64,000 bases of DNA from Streptomyces sp. NBC_01341 (GCF_035946055.1 NZ_CP108364.1:6076001-6140000), one strand, 5' to 3'. Positions 48,352-60,878 are shown, counted from the stretch's first letter. Notes: a model not told the origin generated them from the sequence alone. Numbers and translations: made by a program.

Positions 48352-49104
48352 ATGTCCGGCCACTCTAAATGGGCTACGACGAAGCACAAGAAGGCCGTGA
48401 TCGACGCCAAGCGCGGCAAGCTCTTCGCGAAGATGATCAAGAACATCGAGGTCGCGGCCCGCACGGGCGGCGCCGACGTGTCCGGTAACCCGACCCTTTT
48501 CGACGCCATTCAGAAGGCGAAGAAGAGCTCGGTCCCGAACAAGAACATCGACTCGGCGGTCAAGCGCGGTGCCGGTCTCGAAGCCGGTGGCGCCGACTAC
48601 GAGACGATCATGTACGAGGGCTACGGTCCGAACGGCGTCGCGGTGCTCATCGAGTGCCTCACCGACAACCGCAACCGCGCCGCGTCCGACGTCCGTGTCG
48701 CGATGACCCGCAACGGCGGCTCGATGGCGGACCCGGGCTCGGTCTCGTACCTGTTCCACCGCAAGGGCGTCGTGATCGTCCCCAAGGGTGAACTGTCCGA
48801 GGACGACGTCCTCGGAGCGGTGCTCGACGCGGGGGCCGAGGAGGTCAACGACCTCGGCGACACCTTCGAGGTGCTCAGCGAGGCCACGGACATGGTCGCG
48901 GTCCGCACCGCGCTCCAGGACGCCGGCATCGACTACGACTCGGCCGAGGCCAACTTCGTCCCTACCATGCAGGTCGAGCTCGAGGAAGAGGGCGCGCGCA
49001 AGATCTTCAAGCTGATCGACGCGCTGGAGGACAGCGACGACGTGCAGAACGTCTTCGCCAACTTCGACGTCTCCGACGAGGTCATGGAGAAGGTCGACGC
49101 CTGA
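48352..49104 (+). CDS. yebC: YebC/PmpR family protein
   Basis: A 250-residue protein opening with SGHSKWATTKHKKAVIDAKR, the hallmark of the YebC family. Members bind DNA or, in recent work, relieve ribosome stalling at polyproline stretches. AAGGAGAAGG lies before ATG 48352. It precedes the ruvCAB operon as in many actinobacteria; TAGGAT at 48302 may be its -10 box. Confidence 0.95.
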   Translation: MSGHSKWATTKHKKAVIDAKRGKLFAKMIKNIEVAARTGGADVSGNPTLFDAIQKAKKSSVPNKNIDSAVKRGAGLEAGGADYETIMYEGYGPNGVAVLIECLTDNRNRAASDVRVAMTRNGGSMADPGSVSYLFHRKGVVIVPKGELSEDDVLGAVLDAGAEEVNDLGDTFEVLSEATDMVAVRTALQDAGIDYDSAEANFVPTMQVELEEEGARKIFKLIDALEDSDDVQNVFANFDVSDEVMEKVDA

Positions 49105-49224
49105 GGGCGGTGACACGCGGTACGCCGGCGGGCCGACGGGACACACCCCGTCGGCCCGCCGCATTGTCGGTGGGACCCGATAGCCTGCGGGAACAGGTGA
49201 CCGAGCGGCGGAGGGGGCCCTCAT

Positions 49225-49758
49225 ATGCGGGTGTTGGGCGTGGACCCGGGGCTGACCCGGTGCGGTGTCGGAGTCGTCGAGGGTGTCGCCGGCCGGCCGC
49301 TGACCATGCTCGGCGTCGGCGTCGTGCGGACCTCGGCCGACGCGGAGCTCGGCCATCGGCTGGTCGCCGTCGAGCGGGGCATCGAGGAGTGGCTCGACGA
49401 GCACCGCCCCGAGTTCGTCGCCGTGGAGCGGGTGTTCGCCCAGCACAACGTCCGGACGGTCATGGGCACCGCCCAGGCCAGCGCCGTCGCCATGCTCTGC
49501 GCCTCCCGCCGGGGCATCCCCGTCGCCCTGCACACGCCCAGCGAGGTCAAGGCGGCCGTCACGGGATCGGGGCGCGCCGACAAGGCCCAGGTCGGAGCCA
49601 TGGTGACCCGGCTGCTGCGGCTCGACGCGCCGCCGAAGCCCGCGGACGCCGCCGACGCGCTCGCCCTCGCCATCTGCCACATCTGGCGCGCACCCGCGCA
49701 GAACCGTCTGCAGCAGGCCGTCGCCGCCCATCGCACGCTGAAAGGCCGCACCGCATGA
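49225..49758 (+). CDS. ruvC: Holliday junction resolvase RuvC
   Basis: A 177-residue endonuclease that resolves Holliday junctions with RuvAB. The catalytic acids are in VLGVDPGLTRCG (Asp), FVAVERVFAQHN (Glu) and PADAADALALAIC (Asp pair). Its stop overlaps the ruvA ATG (ATGA), so the two are coupled. Confidence 0.96.
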   Translation: MRVLGVDPGLTRCGVGVVEGVAGRPLTMLGVGVVRTSADAELGHRLVAVERGIEEWLDEHRPEFVAVERVFAQHNVRTVMGTAQASAVAMLCASRRGIPVALHTPSEVKAAVTGSGRADKAQVGAMVTRLLRLDAPPKPADAADALALAICHIWRAPAQNRLQQAVAAHRTLKGRTA

Positions 49759-50381
49759 TCGCCTTCGTCTCCGGCCCGGTGGCCGCCCTCGCTCCGACCA
49801 CGGCCGTGATCGAGGTCGGCGGCATCGGCATGGCCGTCCAGTGCGCCCCCGGCACCCTCGCGGGCCTGCGGATCGGCCAGGATGCCAAGCTGGCCACGTC
49901 CCTCGTCGTACGGGAGGACTCGCTCACGCTCTACGGCTTCGCCGACGACGACGAGCGGCAGGTCTTCGAACTCCTCCAGACCGCCAGCGGTGTCGGCCCC
50001 CGGCTCGCCCAGGCCATGCTCGCCACGCACAGTCCGGACGCCCTGCGCATCGCTGTCGCCACCGGGGACGAGAAGGCGCTCACCGCGGTGTCCGGCATCG
50101 GCAAGAAGGGCGCGCAGAAGCTCCTCCTGGAACTCAAGGACCGGCTGGGCGAGCCGGTCGGCGCGCACATCGGTCAGCAGGGCGTCGGCGCCGCCGTCAG
50201 CTCCTCCTGGCGCGACCAGCTCCAGGCCGCCCTGATCGGCCTCGGCTACGCGACCCGTGAGGCGGACGAGGCGGTGACCGCCGTGGCCCCGCAGGCCGAG
50301 GCCGCGATCGCGGGCGGGGGACAGGCCCCGGTGCCCCAGCTTCTCCGCGCCGCCCTGCAGACGCTCAACCGCGCACGCTGA
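49755..50381 (+). CDS. ruvA: Holliday junction branch migration protein RuvA
   Basis: A 208-residue DNA-binding subunit: an OB-fold N-terminus (IAFVSGPVAALAPTTAVIEV), tandem helix-hairpin-helix motifs (TASGVGPRLAQAML, VSGIGKKGAQKLLLEL) and the C-terminal domain that binds RuvB. ATG 49755 overlaps ruvC by four bases. Confidence 0.96.
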   Translation: MIAFVSGPVAALAPTTAVIEVGGIGMAVQCAPGTLAGLRIGQDAKLATSLVVREDSLTLYGFADDDERQVFELLQTASGVGPRLAQAMLATHSPDALRIAVATGDEKALTAVSGIGKKGAQKLLLELKDRLGEPVGAHIGQQGVGAAVSSSWRDQLQAALIGLGYATREADEAVTAVAPQAEAAIAGGGQAPVPQLLRAALQTLNRAR

Positions 50382-50464
50382 CCCCGGGGGCGCCGACACG
50401 CCCCGCACGCCGGCCGGAACACCGCACGGACCGGCACCGAAACACCCGAGGCGGGACTGACGAG

Positions 50465-51550
50465 ATGAACTGGGACGAGACCGGGCCCGACACCGGCGAA
50501 CTCACCGACGAGCGACTGGACGACCGCCTGGTCGCCGCCGGGGCGGACGGCGAGGACACCGCGGTCGAAGCGGCCCTGCGCCCGAAGGACCTCCATGAAT
50601 TCGTCGGCCAGGAGAAGGTGCGCGAGCAGCTCGACCTGGTCCTGAAGGCCGCCCGCGCGCGGGGGGCCACGGCCGACCACGTCCTGCTCTCCGGCGCCCC
50701 CGGTCTCGGAAAGACCACCCTTTCCATGATCATCGCGGCGGAGATGGGCGCCCCGATCCGCATCACCTCCGGCCCCGCGATCCAGCACGCGGGGGACCTC
50801 GCCGCGATCCTCTCCTCCCTCCAGGAGGGTGAAGTCCTCTTCCTCGACGAGATCCACCGCATGTCGCGGCCCGCGGAGGAGATGCTCTACATGGCGATGG
50901 AGGACTTCCGGGTCGACGTCATCGTCGGCAAGGGCCCCGGCGCCACCGCCATCCCGCTGGAACTGCCCCCGTTCACCCTGGTCGGTGCCACCACCAGGGC
51001 CGGACTGCTGCCGCCCCCGCTCCGCGACCGCTTCGGTTTCACCGGCCACATGGAGTTCTACGCCCCCACCGAACTGGAGCGGGTCATCCACCGGTCCGCC
51101 GGCCTCCTGGACGTCGCCATAGACACGGCCGGCGCTGCCGAGATCGCCGGACGCTCCCGGGGCACACCCCGTATCGCCAACCGTCTGCTGCGTCGTGTCC
51201 GGGACTACGCCCAGGTCAAGGCCGAGGGACACATCGACCGGGACATCGCGGCCGCCGCACTGCGGGTGTACGAGGTCGACGCCCGCGGGCTCGACCGCCT
51301 GGACCGCGCGGTGCTCGGCGCCCTGCTCAAGCTCTTCGGCGGAGGCCCCGTCGGGCTCTCCACTCTCGCGGTGGCCGTGGGGGAGGAACGCGAGACGGTC
51401 GAGGAGGTCGCCGAGCCCTTCCTCGTGCGGGAGGGACTGCTCGCCAGGACACCGCGCGGCAGGGTCGCCACCCCCGCCGCCTGGGCGCACCTCGGCCTCG
51501 TGCCCCCGCAGCACGGCGTAAAGGGACAACAGGGCCTGTTCGGGGCGTGA
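50465..51550 (+). CDS. ruvB: Holliday junction branch migration ATPase RuvB
   Basis: A 361-residue AAA+ motor. Walker A is GAPGLGKT, Walker B is LFLDEIHR, the sensor/arginine-finger region is GATTRAGLLPPPLRDRFG, and the C-terminal winged-helix domain contains QHGVKGQQGLFG. It is about 84 bp downstream of ruvA in the same direction. Confidence 0.96.
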   Translation: MNWDETGPDTGELTDERLDDRLVAAGADGEDTAVEAALRPKDLHEFVGQEKVREQLDLVLKAARARGATADHVLLSGAPGLGKTTLSMIIAAEMGAPIRITSGPAIQHAGDLAAILSSLQEGEVLFLDEIHRMSRPAEEMLYMAMEDFRVDVIVGKGPGATAIPLELPPFTLVGATTRAGLLPPPLRDRFGFTGHMEFYAPTELERVIHRSAGLLDVAIDTAGAAEIAGRSRGTPRIANRLLRRVRDYAQVKAEGHIDRDIAAAALRVYEVDARGLDRLDRAVLGALLKLFGGGPVGLSTLAVAVGEERETVEEVAEPFLVREGLLARTPRGRVATPAAWAHLGLVPPQHGVKGQQGLFGA

Positions 51551-51720
51551 CGCGTCGCGGGTTCGCCAGCAGGGGAACCCCGGTGCCATGCTGGACGTTG
51601 TTCCAACGATGCGGACTCGCTTAGACTCCGCCGATGCCGCCCGTATCAGGTCGGTGTGCCCACACCCCCGTAGACCAGGCCGCGTAATTCCAGCGTGGTC
51701 GTGCGAAGGAAGTCCGTCCC

Positions 51721-52194
51721 GTGAGTCTCGTGACCCTCCTCCCCTTCATCGTGCTCATCGGGGCCATGTTCCTGATGACCCGGTCCGCCAAGAAGAAGCA
51801 GCAGGCGGCTGCGCAGATGCGCACCGAAATGCAGCCCGGCACCGGCGTCCGGACGATCGGGGGCATGTACGCCACCGTCAAGGAGATCCAGGAGGACACG
51901 GTCCTCCTGGAGGTCGCGCCCGGCGTCCACGCCGTCTACGCCAAGAACTCCATCGGTGCCGTCCTGGACGACGCGGAGTACAACCGCATCGTCCACGGCG
52001 ACGACTCCGACAGCACGCTCGTGCCCGACGACGCCTCCTCGCTCACCGACGGTGAGCCGGTGGAAGCGGACGCGGCCGACGACGTCGCGAAGATCGACCT
52101 GGGCAAGAAGGCCGAGGACGAGACCGTGGCGAAAGAAGCCAAGAGCGCGGAGACCAAGGACGCCAAGGCCGACGGCGAGAGCGACGCCAAGTAG
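51721..52194 (+). CDS. yajC: Preprotein translocase subunit YajC
   Basis: A 157-residue protein with one N-terminal helix (VTLLPFIVLIGAMFLMTRSA), the family core GTGVRTIGGMYATVKEIQED, and an acidic C-terminal tail of about 60 residues (Asp/Glu/Lys/Ala-rich) longer than in E. coli YajC. It sits before secD and secF, with which it forms the Sec accessory complex. GTG 51721 follows AAGGAAG. Confidence 0.92.
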   Translation: MSLVTLLPFIVLIGAMFLMTRSAKKKQQAAAQMRTEMQPGTGVRTIGGMYATVKEIQEDTVLLEVAPGVHAVYAKNSIGAVLDDAEYNRIVHGDDSDSTLVPDDASSLTDGEPVEADAADDVAKIDLGKKAEDETVAKEAKSAETKDAKADGESDAK

Positions 52195-52341
52195 TCCCAC
52201 GACCCACTGACGCCGGACACCTTCGGGTGTCCGGCTTCTCACGGGCCGTGCGGTCTTCTGCGGGGGCGGGTCCTCACAACACTTCGTGGCCGCTCGGGCG
52301 CGTACCCGGCGCGGGGCGGTTGGACAGGGAGAAACAAAAAG

Positions 52342-54093
52342 GTGGCAGCACCGAAGAAAGGCCGGGGCTCAACCGGTGGACAGGGCAGGCCGGGCCGTGC
52401 CCTGGCTCTGATCCTGATTGCCATGGTGGCCCTGACCGGCGGGATTTTCCTGTCCGGTCACACCACGCCCCGGCTCGGTATCGACCTCGCCGGCGGTACA
52501 TCGATCACGCTCAAGGCGAAGAGCCAGCCCGGCAAGCCTGACGCGATCAACGAGACCAACATGAACACCGCGGTCGGCATCATCGAACGCCGTGTCAATG
52601 GTCTGGGCGTCTCCGAGGCCGAGGTTCAGACCCAGGGCGCGTCGAACATCATCGTCAACATCCCCAAGGGGACGAACTCGAAGCAGGCCCGGGAGCAGGT
52701 CGGCACGACCGCCCAGCTCTACTTCCGGCCCGTGCTGACAGTGGCGGACGGTGCACCGACCCCGGAGGGCTCCGCGAGCCCGTCCGCGACCGGTTCGGCG
52801 AAGCCGAGCGCGAAGGCGACGGAGCCGGAGACCGCGTCCGGTTCGAAGGCGACGCCTTCGGACGGCGCCACCACCCAGGGCCGTGCCGTCACCGACGCCC
52901 TGAAGAGGGACGCGACGCCGACGCCCAAGGCCAGCACCTCCGGTGCTGCGGAGTCCTCGAAGAGCCCTGCGGCGACCGAGGCACCCGACCCCGCCACCGC
53001 AGCGCTCCAGAAGAAGTTCACGGAGCTCGACTGCGCCGACAAGGAGGCCCGCGTGGCCGCCGGTGTCGGCGTCAAGCCCGAGGACCCCACGGTCGCGTGC
53101 AGCACCGAGGGCGACGCCAAGTACCTCCTCGGCCCGGCCGAGGTCTCCGGTACGGACGTCGACGACGCGAAGGCACAGTTCGACCAGCAGCGCGGCATCT
53201 GGCTCGTCTCGATGGAGTTCACCGACAAGGGCTCCAAGAAGTTCCAGACGATCACGAAGAAGCTGTCCGCGCAGCAGTCCCCGCAGAACCAGTTCGCGAT
53301 CGCCCTCGACGGTGAGGTCGTCTCCGCGCCCCAGGTCAACGAGACGCTCAGCGGCAGCGCCGAGATCTCCGGCAGCTTCACCCAGCAGTCCGCGGAGGAC
53401 CTGGCCAACGTCCTCTCCTACGGTGCGCTGCCGCTGTCCTTCAGCGAGGACACGGTCACCACCGTCACCGCCGCACTCGGCGGCGAGCAGCTGCACGCCG
53501 GTCTCATCGCCGGTGCCATCGGTCTCGGCCTGGTCGTCATCTACCTGGTGGCCTACTACCGCGGCCTGGCGCTCATCGCGCTCCTCAGCCTCCTGGCCTC
53601 AGGCATCCTGACGTACACGATCATGGCGCTGCTCGGCCCGGCCATCGGCTTCGCGCTGAACCTCCCGGCCGTCTGCGGTGCGATCGTGGCGATCGGTATC
53701 ACAGCGGACTCGTTCATCGTCTACTTCGAACGCATCCGTGACGAGATCCGGGAGGGCCGTACGCTCCGTCCGGCCGTCGAGCGCGCGTGGCCCCGGGCCC
53801 GCCGCACCATCCTGGTGTCCGACTTCGTGTCGTTCCTCGCCGCGGCGGTGCTCTTCCTCGTCACCGTCGGCAAGGTCCAGGGCTTCGCGTTCACGCTCGG
53901 CCTCACGACCGTGCTCGACGTGGTCGTGGTGTTCCTCTTCACCAAGCCCGTCATGACGCTGATGGCCCGCACGAAGTTCTTCGGCGGCGGTCACCCGTGG
54001 TCCGGCCTGGACCCGGAGCGGCTCGGCGCCCAGCCGCCGCTGCGCCGCTCGCGCCGCGTCAACGCCCGTACCGACCACCCGAAGGAGGCGTGA
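52342..54093 (+). CDS. secD: Protein translocase subunit SecD
   Basis: A 583-residue six-helix protein that uses proton flow to pull exported proteins through SecYEG. The D1 motif is LGIDLAGGTSITL, and the D4-D6 motifs are in the last 200 residues (LPAVCGAIVAIGITADSFIVY). Between residues about 135 and 218, within the extracytoplasmic P1 head, there is a Ser/Pro/Thr/Ala-rich insert (starting DGAPTPEGSASPSATG) not seen in E. coli SecD. The GTG start follows GGAGAAAC. secF begins one base after its stop. Confidence 0.95.
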   Translation: MAAPKKGRGSTGGQGRPGRALALILIAMVALTGGIFLSGHTTPRLGIDLAGGTSITLKAKSQPGKPDAINETNMNTAVGIIERRVNGLGVSEAEVQTQGASNIIVNIPKGTNSKQAREQVGTTAQLYFRPVLTVADGAPTPEGSASPSATGSAKPSAKATEPETASGSKATPSDGATTQGRAVTDALKRDATPTPKASTSGAAESSKSPAATEAPDPATAALQKKFTELDCADKEARVAAGVGVKPEDPTVACSTEGDAKYLLGPAEVSGTDVDDAKAQFDQQRGIWLVSMEFTDKGSKKFQTITKKLSAQQSPQNQFAIALDGEVVSAPQVNETLSGSAEISGSFTQQSAEDLANVLSYGALPLSFSEDTVTTVTAALGGEQLHAGLIAGAIGLGLVVIYLVAYYRGLALIALLSLLASGILTYTIMALLGPAIGFALNLPAVCGAIVAIGITADSFIVYFERIRDEIREGRTLRPAVERAWPRARRTILVSDFVSFLAAAVLFLVTVGKVQGFAFTLGLTTVLDVVVVFLFTKPVMTLMARTKFFGGGHPWSGLDPERLGAQPPLRRSRRVNARTDHPKEA

Positions 54094-54094
54094 G

Positions 54095-55204
54095 ATGTCG
54101 CGACTCGGCGATCTCGGCGCCCGGCTCTACCGTGGCGAGGTCGGTTACGACTTCATCGGCAAGCGCAAGATCTGGTATGGCGTATCGATCCTGATCACCA
54201 TCACGGCCATCGTCGGCCTGGCGGTCAGTGGTCTCAACCTGGGCATCGAGTTCAAGGGCGGTGCCGTCTTCACGACGGACACCAAGGCCAAGATCTCGGT
54301 CTCGCAGGTCCGCGAGGAGGCGGTCGCCGCCTCCGGTCACGAGGCGATCGTCCAGGAACTCGGCAACGGCGGGCTCCGGATCCAGATCACCGAGGTCGAC
54401 ACCGCCAAGGCCGACCAGATCAAGACCGAGCTCTCGAAGGACCTCGGCATCCCCGAGGCGAAGATCAACGCCGACCTGGTCGGCCCCAGCTGGGGCGAGC
54501 AGATCGCGAACAAGGCATGGACCGGCCTCGGCATCTTCATGGTCCTCGTGGTGGTCTATCTCGCGATCGCCTTCGAGTGGCGTATGGCTGTGGCGGCCCT
54601 CGTCGCGCTGATCCACGACATCACGATCACGGTCGGCATCTACGCCCTCGTCGGCTTCGAGGTCACCCCGGGCACCGTGATCGGTCTGCTCACCATCCTC
54701 GGTTACTCCCTCTACGACACGGTCGTCGTCTTCGACAGCCTCAAGGAGGGCACGAAGGGGATCACCAAGCAGACCCGCTGGACCTACAGCGAGATCGCCA
54801 ACCGGTCCATCAACGGCACGCTGGTGCGTTCCATCAACACCACCGTCGTCGCACTGCTCCCGGTCGCCGGTCTCCTGTTCATCGGTGGCGGCGTCCTGGG
54901 CGCGGGCACGCTGAACGACATCTCGCTGTCGCTGTTCGTCGGCCTGGCCGCCGGCGCGTACTCCTCGATCTTCATCGCCACTCCGCTGGTCGCCGACCTC
55001 AAGGAGCGCGAGCCGCAGATAAAGGCACTGAAGAAGCGCATCCTCGCCAAGCGTGCCGCGGCCGCGGCCAAGGGCGAGTCCGCCGAGAGCGAGCGCGACG
55101 ACCTGGTGCGGGACTCCGACGGGGACACCGAGCCCGCGGGCGCGGTCGTCGGCCAGCGCGGGCAGGCCGGAGGCCACGGCCGCAGTCCCAGGAACCGCCG
55201 ATGA
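54095..55204 (+). CDS. secF: Protein translocase subunit SecF
   Basis: A 369-residue partner of SecD with six helices. The signature is LNLGIEFKGGAVFTT near residue 45 and SLYDTVVVFDSLKEGTKG near residue 205. Its stop overlaps the ATG of apt (ATGA), tying translocation and purine salvage into one operon as in mycobacteria. Confidence 0.96.
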   Translation: MSRLGDLGARLYRGEVGYDFIGKRKIWYGVSILITITAIVGLAVSGLNLGIEFKGGAVFTTDTKAKISVSQVREEAVAASGHEAIVQELGNGGLRIQITEVDTAKADQIKTELSKDLGIPEAKINADLVGPSWGEQIANKAWTGLGIFMVLVVVYLAIAFEWRMAVAALVALIHDITITVGIYALVGFEVTPGTVIGLLTILGYSLYDTVVVFDSLKEGTKGITKQTRWTYSEIANRSINGTLVRSINTTVVALLPVAGLLFIGGGVLGAGTLNDISLSLFVGLAAGAYSSIFIATPLVADLKEREPQIKALKKRILAKRAAAAAKGESAESERDDLVRDSDGDTEPAGAVVGQRGQAGGHGRSPRNRR

Positions 55205-55752
55205 CGAGCGTGACCGACGCGACCCGGGAGCTGCTGCTCGCCCGGATCCGGGACGTACCGGACTATCCGAAGCCCGGAGTGCTGTTCAAGGACATCACGC
55301 CGTTGCTCGCGGATCCGGTCGCCTTCGCCGCCCTCACCGACTTCTTCGCGGAGCTGTGCACCCTGCACGGAGCCACCAAGATCGTCGGTCTCGAGGCGCG
55401 GGGGTTCATCCTGGCCGCGCCGGTCTCGGTACGGTCCGGAATCGGGTTCGTGCCCGTCCGCAAGGCGGGCAAGCTGCCCGGCGCCACCCTCGGGCAGGCG
55501 TACGAGCTGGAGTACGGCACGGCGGAGATCGAGATCCACGCCGAGGACCTGACCGCCGACGACCGGGTCATGGTCATCGACGACGTCCTCGCCACCGGTG
55601 GCACGGCGGAGGCGTCGCTGGAGCTCATCCGGCGGGCCGGTGCCCAGGTCGCCGGGGTCTCGGTGCTGATGGAGCTCGGCTTCCTCGCGGGCCGTGCCCG
55701 GCTCGAGGCCGGACTGCGCGGAGCCCCGCTGGAGGCTCTGATCACCCTCTGA
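55201..55752 (+). CDS. apt: Adenine phosphoribosyltransferase
   Basis: A 183-residue enzyme that converts adenine and PRPP to AMP. The PRPP-binding loop is VMVIDDVLATGGTAEA, and the purine-side motif is YPKPGVLFKDITPLL. ATG 55201 overlaps secF. A strong terminator follows at 55791. Confidence 0.96.
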   Translation: MTSVTDATRELLLARIRDVPDYPKPGVLFKDITPLLADPVAFAALTDFFAELCTLHGATKIVGLEARGFILAAPVSVRSGIGFVPVRKAGKLPGATLGQAYELEYGTAEIEIHAEDLTADDRVMVIDDVLATGGTAEASLELIRRAGAQVAGVSVLMELGFLAGRARLEAGLRGAPLEALITL

Positions 55753-55790
55753 CCTGCACCGTGCGGCAACAGCGTGTGTGTGGAGACGTA

Positions 55791-55828
55791 CAGGACGGGC
55801 ACCCGGGAACATCCGGGTGCCCGTCCTG
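55791..55828 (+). terminator. Terminator after apt
   Basis: The arms 55791-55806 and 55813-55828 form a perfect 16-bp stem with loop GAACAT, ending with CTGTGTTGTG. It separates the apt operon from relA. Confidence 0.85.
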
Positions 55829-55921
55829 TGTTGTGAGGGGTTCACACTCCCGGGGCGAGGACCCGCCCAGGGGTCGTTACCATGGGCTTTCCGGTAGCCC
55901 GGATCCGCACGAGGAGCGCTC

Positions 55922-58558
<2,637 letters not shown>

Positions 58559-58604
58559 CGGGCAGCCGCAGGGCCCCTGCGAGCGGCCACCGCGCTCCCG
58601 GCAC

Positions 58605-58649
58605 ACGAGAGGGGCTCCCGTACGCGATGCGTACGGGAGCCCCTCTCGT
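58605..58649. terminator. Bidirectional terminator, relA / DUF349 gene
   Basis: A perfect 21-bp stem (58605-58625 with 58629-58649) around a 3-base loop lies between the convergent relA and DUF349 genes, the longest hairpin in the window. Confidence 0.9.
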
Positions 58650-58664
58650 CGGTACTGGCGGACG

Positions 58665-59894
58665 TCAGCCGCCGAACTCCTCCAGGCCCTTCAGCGCCTG
58701 GTCCAGCAGGGCCTGCCGGCCCTCGAGCTCGCGGGAGAGCTTGTCGGCCCTGGCGTTGTTGCCCGAGGCGCGCGCCGTGTCGATCTGCGTACGCAGTTTG
58801 TCGACCGCCGCCTGGAGCTGACCGGTCAGACCCGCGGCACGCGCACGCGCCTCCGGGTTCGTCCGGCGCCACTCGGACTCCTCGGCCTCCTGAAGCGTGC
58901 GCTCCACCGCCTGCACCCGGGCCTCGACCTTGGGCCGGGCGTCGCGCGGCACGTGGCCGATGGCCTCCCAGCGCTCGTTGATGGAGCGGAACGCGGCCCG
59001 GGCCGCCTTCAGATCCGTCACCGGCACCAGCTTCTCCGCCTCGGCGGCGAGCTCCTCCTTGAGCTTGAGGTTCTCGCCCTGCTCGGCGTCCCGCTCGGCG
59101 AAGACGCCGCTGCGGGCGGCGAAGAACACGTCCTGGGCGCCGCGGAAGCGGTTCCACAGGTCGTCCTCGGACTCCCGCTGGGCGCGTCCCGCCGCCTTCC
59201 ACTCGGTCATCAGGTCGCGGTAGCGGGCAGCGGTCGTGCCCCAGTCCGTCGAGCCGGAGAGCGACTCGGCCTCGGCGACCAGCCGCTCCTTGACCTTGCG
59301 GGCGTCCTCGCGCTGGGCGTCCAGCGCGGCGAAGTGAGCCTTGCGCCGCTTGGAGAAGGCGGAACGGGCATGCGAGAAGCGGTGCCACAGTTCGTCGTCG
59401 GACTTGCGGTCCAGACGGGGCAGCCCCTTCCAGGTGTCGACGAGCGCCCTCAGGCGCTCACCCGCCGACCGCCACTGCTCGCTCTGCGCCAGCTCCTCCG
59501 CCTCGACGACGAGCGCCTCCTTGGCCTGGCGGGCCTCGTCGGTCTGCTTCGCCTTCTGGACCTTCCGCTCCTCGCGGCGCGAGTCGACCGTCGCGACGAG
59601 CGTGTCCAGCCGCTTGCCGAGAGCGGCGAGGTCACCGACGGCGTGGTGCTCGTCGACCTGCACACGCAGGTGCTCGATCGCGGTGGTGGCGTCCTTCGCC
59701 GACAGGTCGGTGGTCTTCACCCGCCGTTCGAGGAGGCCGATTTCGACCACCAAGCCCTCGTACTTGCGCTCGAAATAGGCCAGAGCCTCCTCGGGGCTGC
59801 CGGCCTGCCACGATCCGACCACCTGCTCACCCTCGGCCGTACGCACGTACACGGTGCCCGTCTCGTCGACACGGCCCCACGGGTCGCTGGTCAC
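58665..59894 (-). CDS. DUF349 coiled-coil protein
   Basis: A 409-residue, almost wholly helical protein built from repeated units (DELWHRFSHARSAFSKRR, DDLWNRFRGAQDVFFAAR, AAFRSINERWEAIGHVPR), each corresponding to a DUF349 repeat. The Trp/Arg-rich repeats and long charged helices suggest a nucleic-acid or ribosome-binding role, but the function is not known. GTG 59894 follows GGAGGAG and gives the start TSDPWGRVDETG. Confidence 0.88.
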   Translation of the reverse strand: MTSDPWGRVDETGTVYVRTAEGEQVVGSWQAGSPEEALAYFERKYEGLVVEIGLLERRVKTTDLSAKDATTAIEHLRVQVDEHHAVGDLAALGKRLDTLVATVDSRREERKVQKAKQTDEARQAKEALVVEAEELAQSEQWRSAGERLRALVDTWKGLPRLDRKSDDELWHRFSHARSAFSKRRKAHFAALDAQREDARKVKERLVAEAESLSGSTDWGTTAARYRDLMTEWKAAGRAQRESEDDLWNRFRGAQDVFFAARSGVFAERDAEQGENLKLKEELAAEAEKLVPVTDLKAARAAFRSINERWEAIGHVPRDARPKVEARVQAVERTLQEAEESEWRRTNPEARARAAGLTGQLQAAVDKLRTQIDTARASGNNARADKLSRELEGRQALLDQALKGLEEFGG

Positions 59895-60083
59895 AGCGCC
59901 TCCTCCACCTGATGCGTCCAAGGGGGTTCGCCCCCCTCGCATCGTCCACAGTTTCCTGGGGCGGGCTGCGCCCGCCCTGCACAACGCCAATCTAGGCGAC
60001 CGGCCACCCGGCTGTCCGCACTCAGCGCGGCTGAAATTCTCCGGTCCGGCCGTGAGGCCGGGCGCCGGCCGCCCGCGGGAGGG

Positions 60084-60878
60084 TCAGTCCTTGCCGACCG
60101 TCGCCTTCTCGACCGTCACGGCCTTCTTGGGAGCACCGTCACCGGCTCCGCCGTTCACACCCGCCTCGGCGACCTTCTTGACGGCCTTCAGACCGGCATC
60201 GTCCATGGTGCCGAACGGCGTGTAACTGGGCGGCAGCTTGGTGTCCTTGTAGACCAGGAAGAACTGGCTGCCGCCGGTCCCCGGCTGACCGGTGTTCGCC
60301 ATCGCGACGCTGCCCGCCGGATACGTCACCGAGCCGTCGTCACCCGGCTTGCCCAGCGCGGTCAGGTTCTCGTCGGGGATCGTGTAGCCCGGACCGCCGG
60401 TTCCGTCCCCCTTCGGGTCGCCGCACTGCAGCACGAAGATGCCCTCCGTCGTCAGGCGGTGACACTTCGTGCCGTCGAAGTACCCCTTGTCCGCGAGGGC
60501 CTTGAACGAGTTCACGGTGTGCGGGGTCTTCGCCGCCTCCATCGCGATCCTGATGTCGCCCTGGCTCGTCTTCAGGGACATCGCGTACGCGGCCTTCTTG
60601 TCGATGGCCATCGCCGGCTCGGGCGTCTTGCTCTCGCTCGCCGAGGGGGAAGGGGGCGCGGACGGGCTCGCGCTCGCCGCCGCGTCGGCGGAGTCCTTCG
60701 AGTCGTCTCCGTCGAGGAAGAAGTACGAGCCCGCAGCGATGACCGCCACCACGGCCACCGAGGAACCGATGATCGCCGTGAGGCGCCTGGTCCTGCGGCG
60801 GGCCTCCTCCCGGCGCTGCTGCTGCCGCTCGAACTTCTCCCGGGCGAGCTGCCGCCGCCGCTGATCGCTGCTGACCAC
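60084..60878 (-). CDS. Membrane-anchored cyclophilin peptidyl-prolyl isomerase
   Basis: A 264-residue protein. A basic N-terminus (SSDQRRRQLAREKFERQQQ) precedes one membrane helix (LTAIIGSSVAVVAVIAAGSYF), a Ser/Pro-rich linker, and an outward-facing cyclophilin domain with CHRLTTEGIFVLQCGDPKGD, GPGYTIPDENL and SQFFLVYKDTKLPPSYTPFG. The catalytic Arg and Gln are retained. GTG 60878 follows AAGGAG. It should help fold exported proteins, which fits the nearby secDF genes. Confidence 0.9.
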   Translation of the reverse strand: MVSSDQRRRQLAREKFERQQQRREEARRRTRRLTAIIGSSVAVVAVIAAGSYFFLDGDDSKDSADAAASASPSAPPSPSASESKTPEPAMAIDKKAAYAMSLKTSQGDIRIAMEAAKTPHTVNSFKALADKGYFDGTKCHRLTTEGIFVLQCGDPKGDGTGGPGYTIPDENLTALGKPGDDGSVTYPAGSVAMANTGQPGTGGSQFFLVYKDTKLPPSYTPFGTMDDAGLKAVKKVAEAGVNGGAGDGAPKKAVTVEKATVGKD

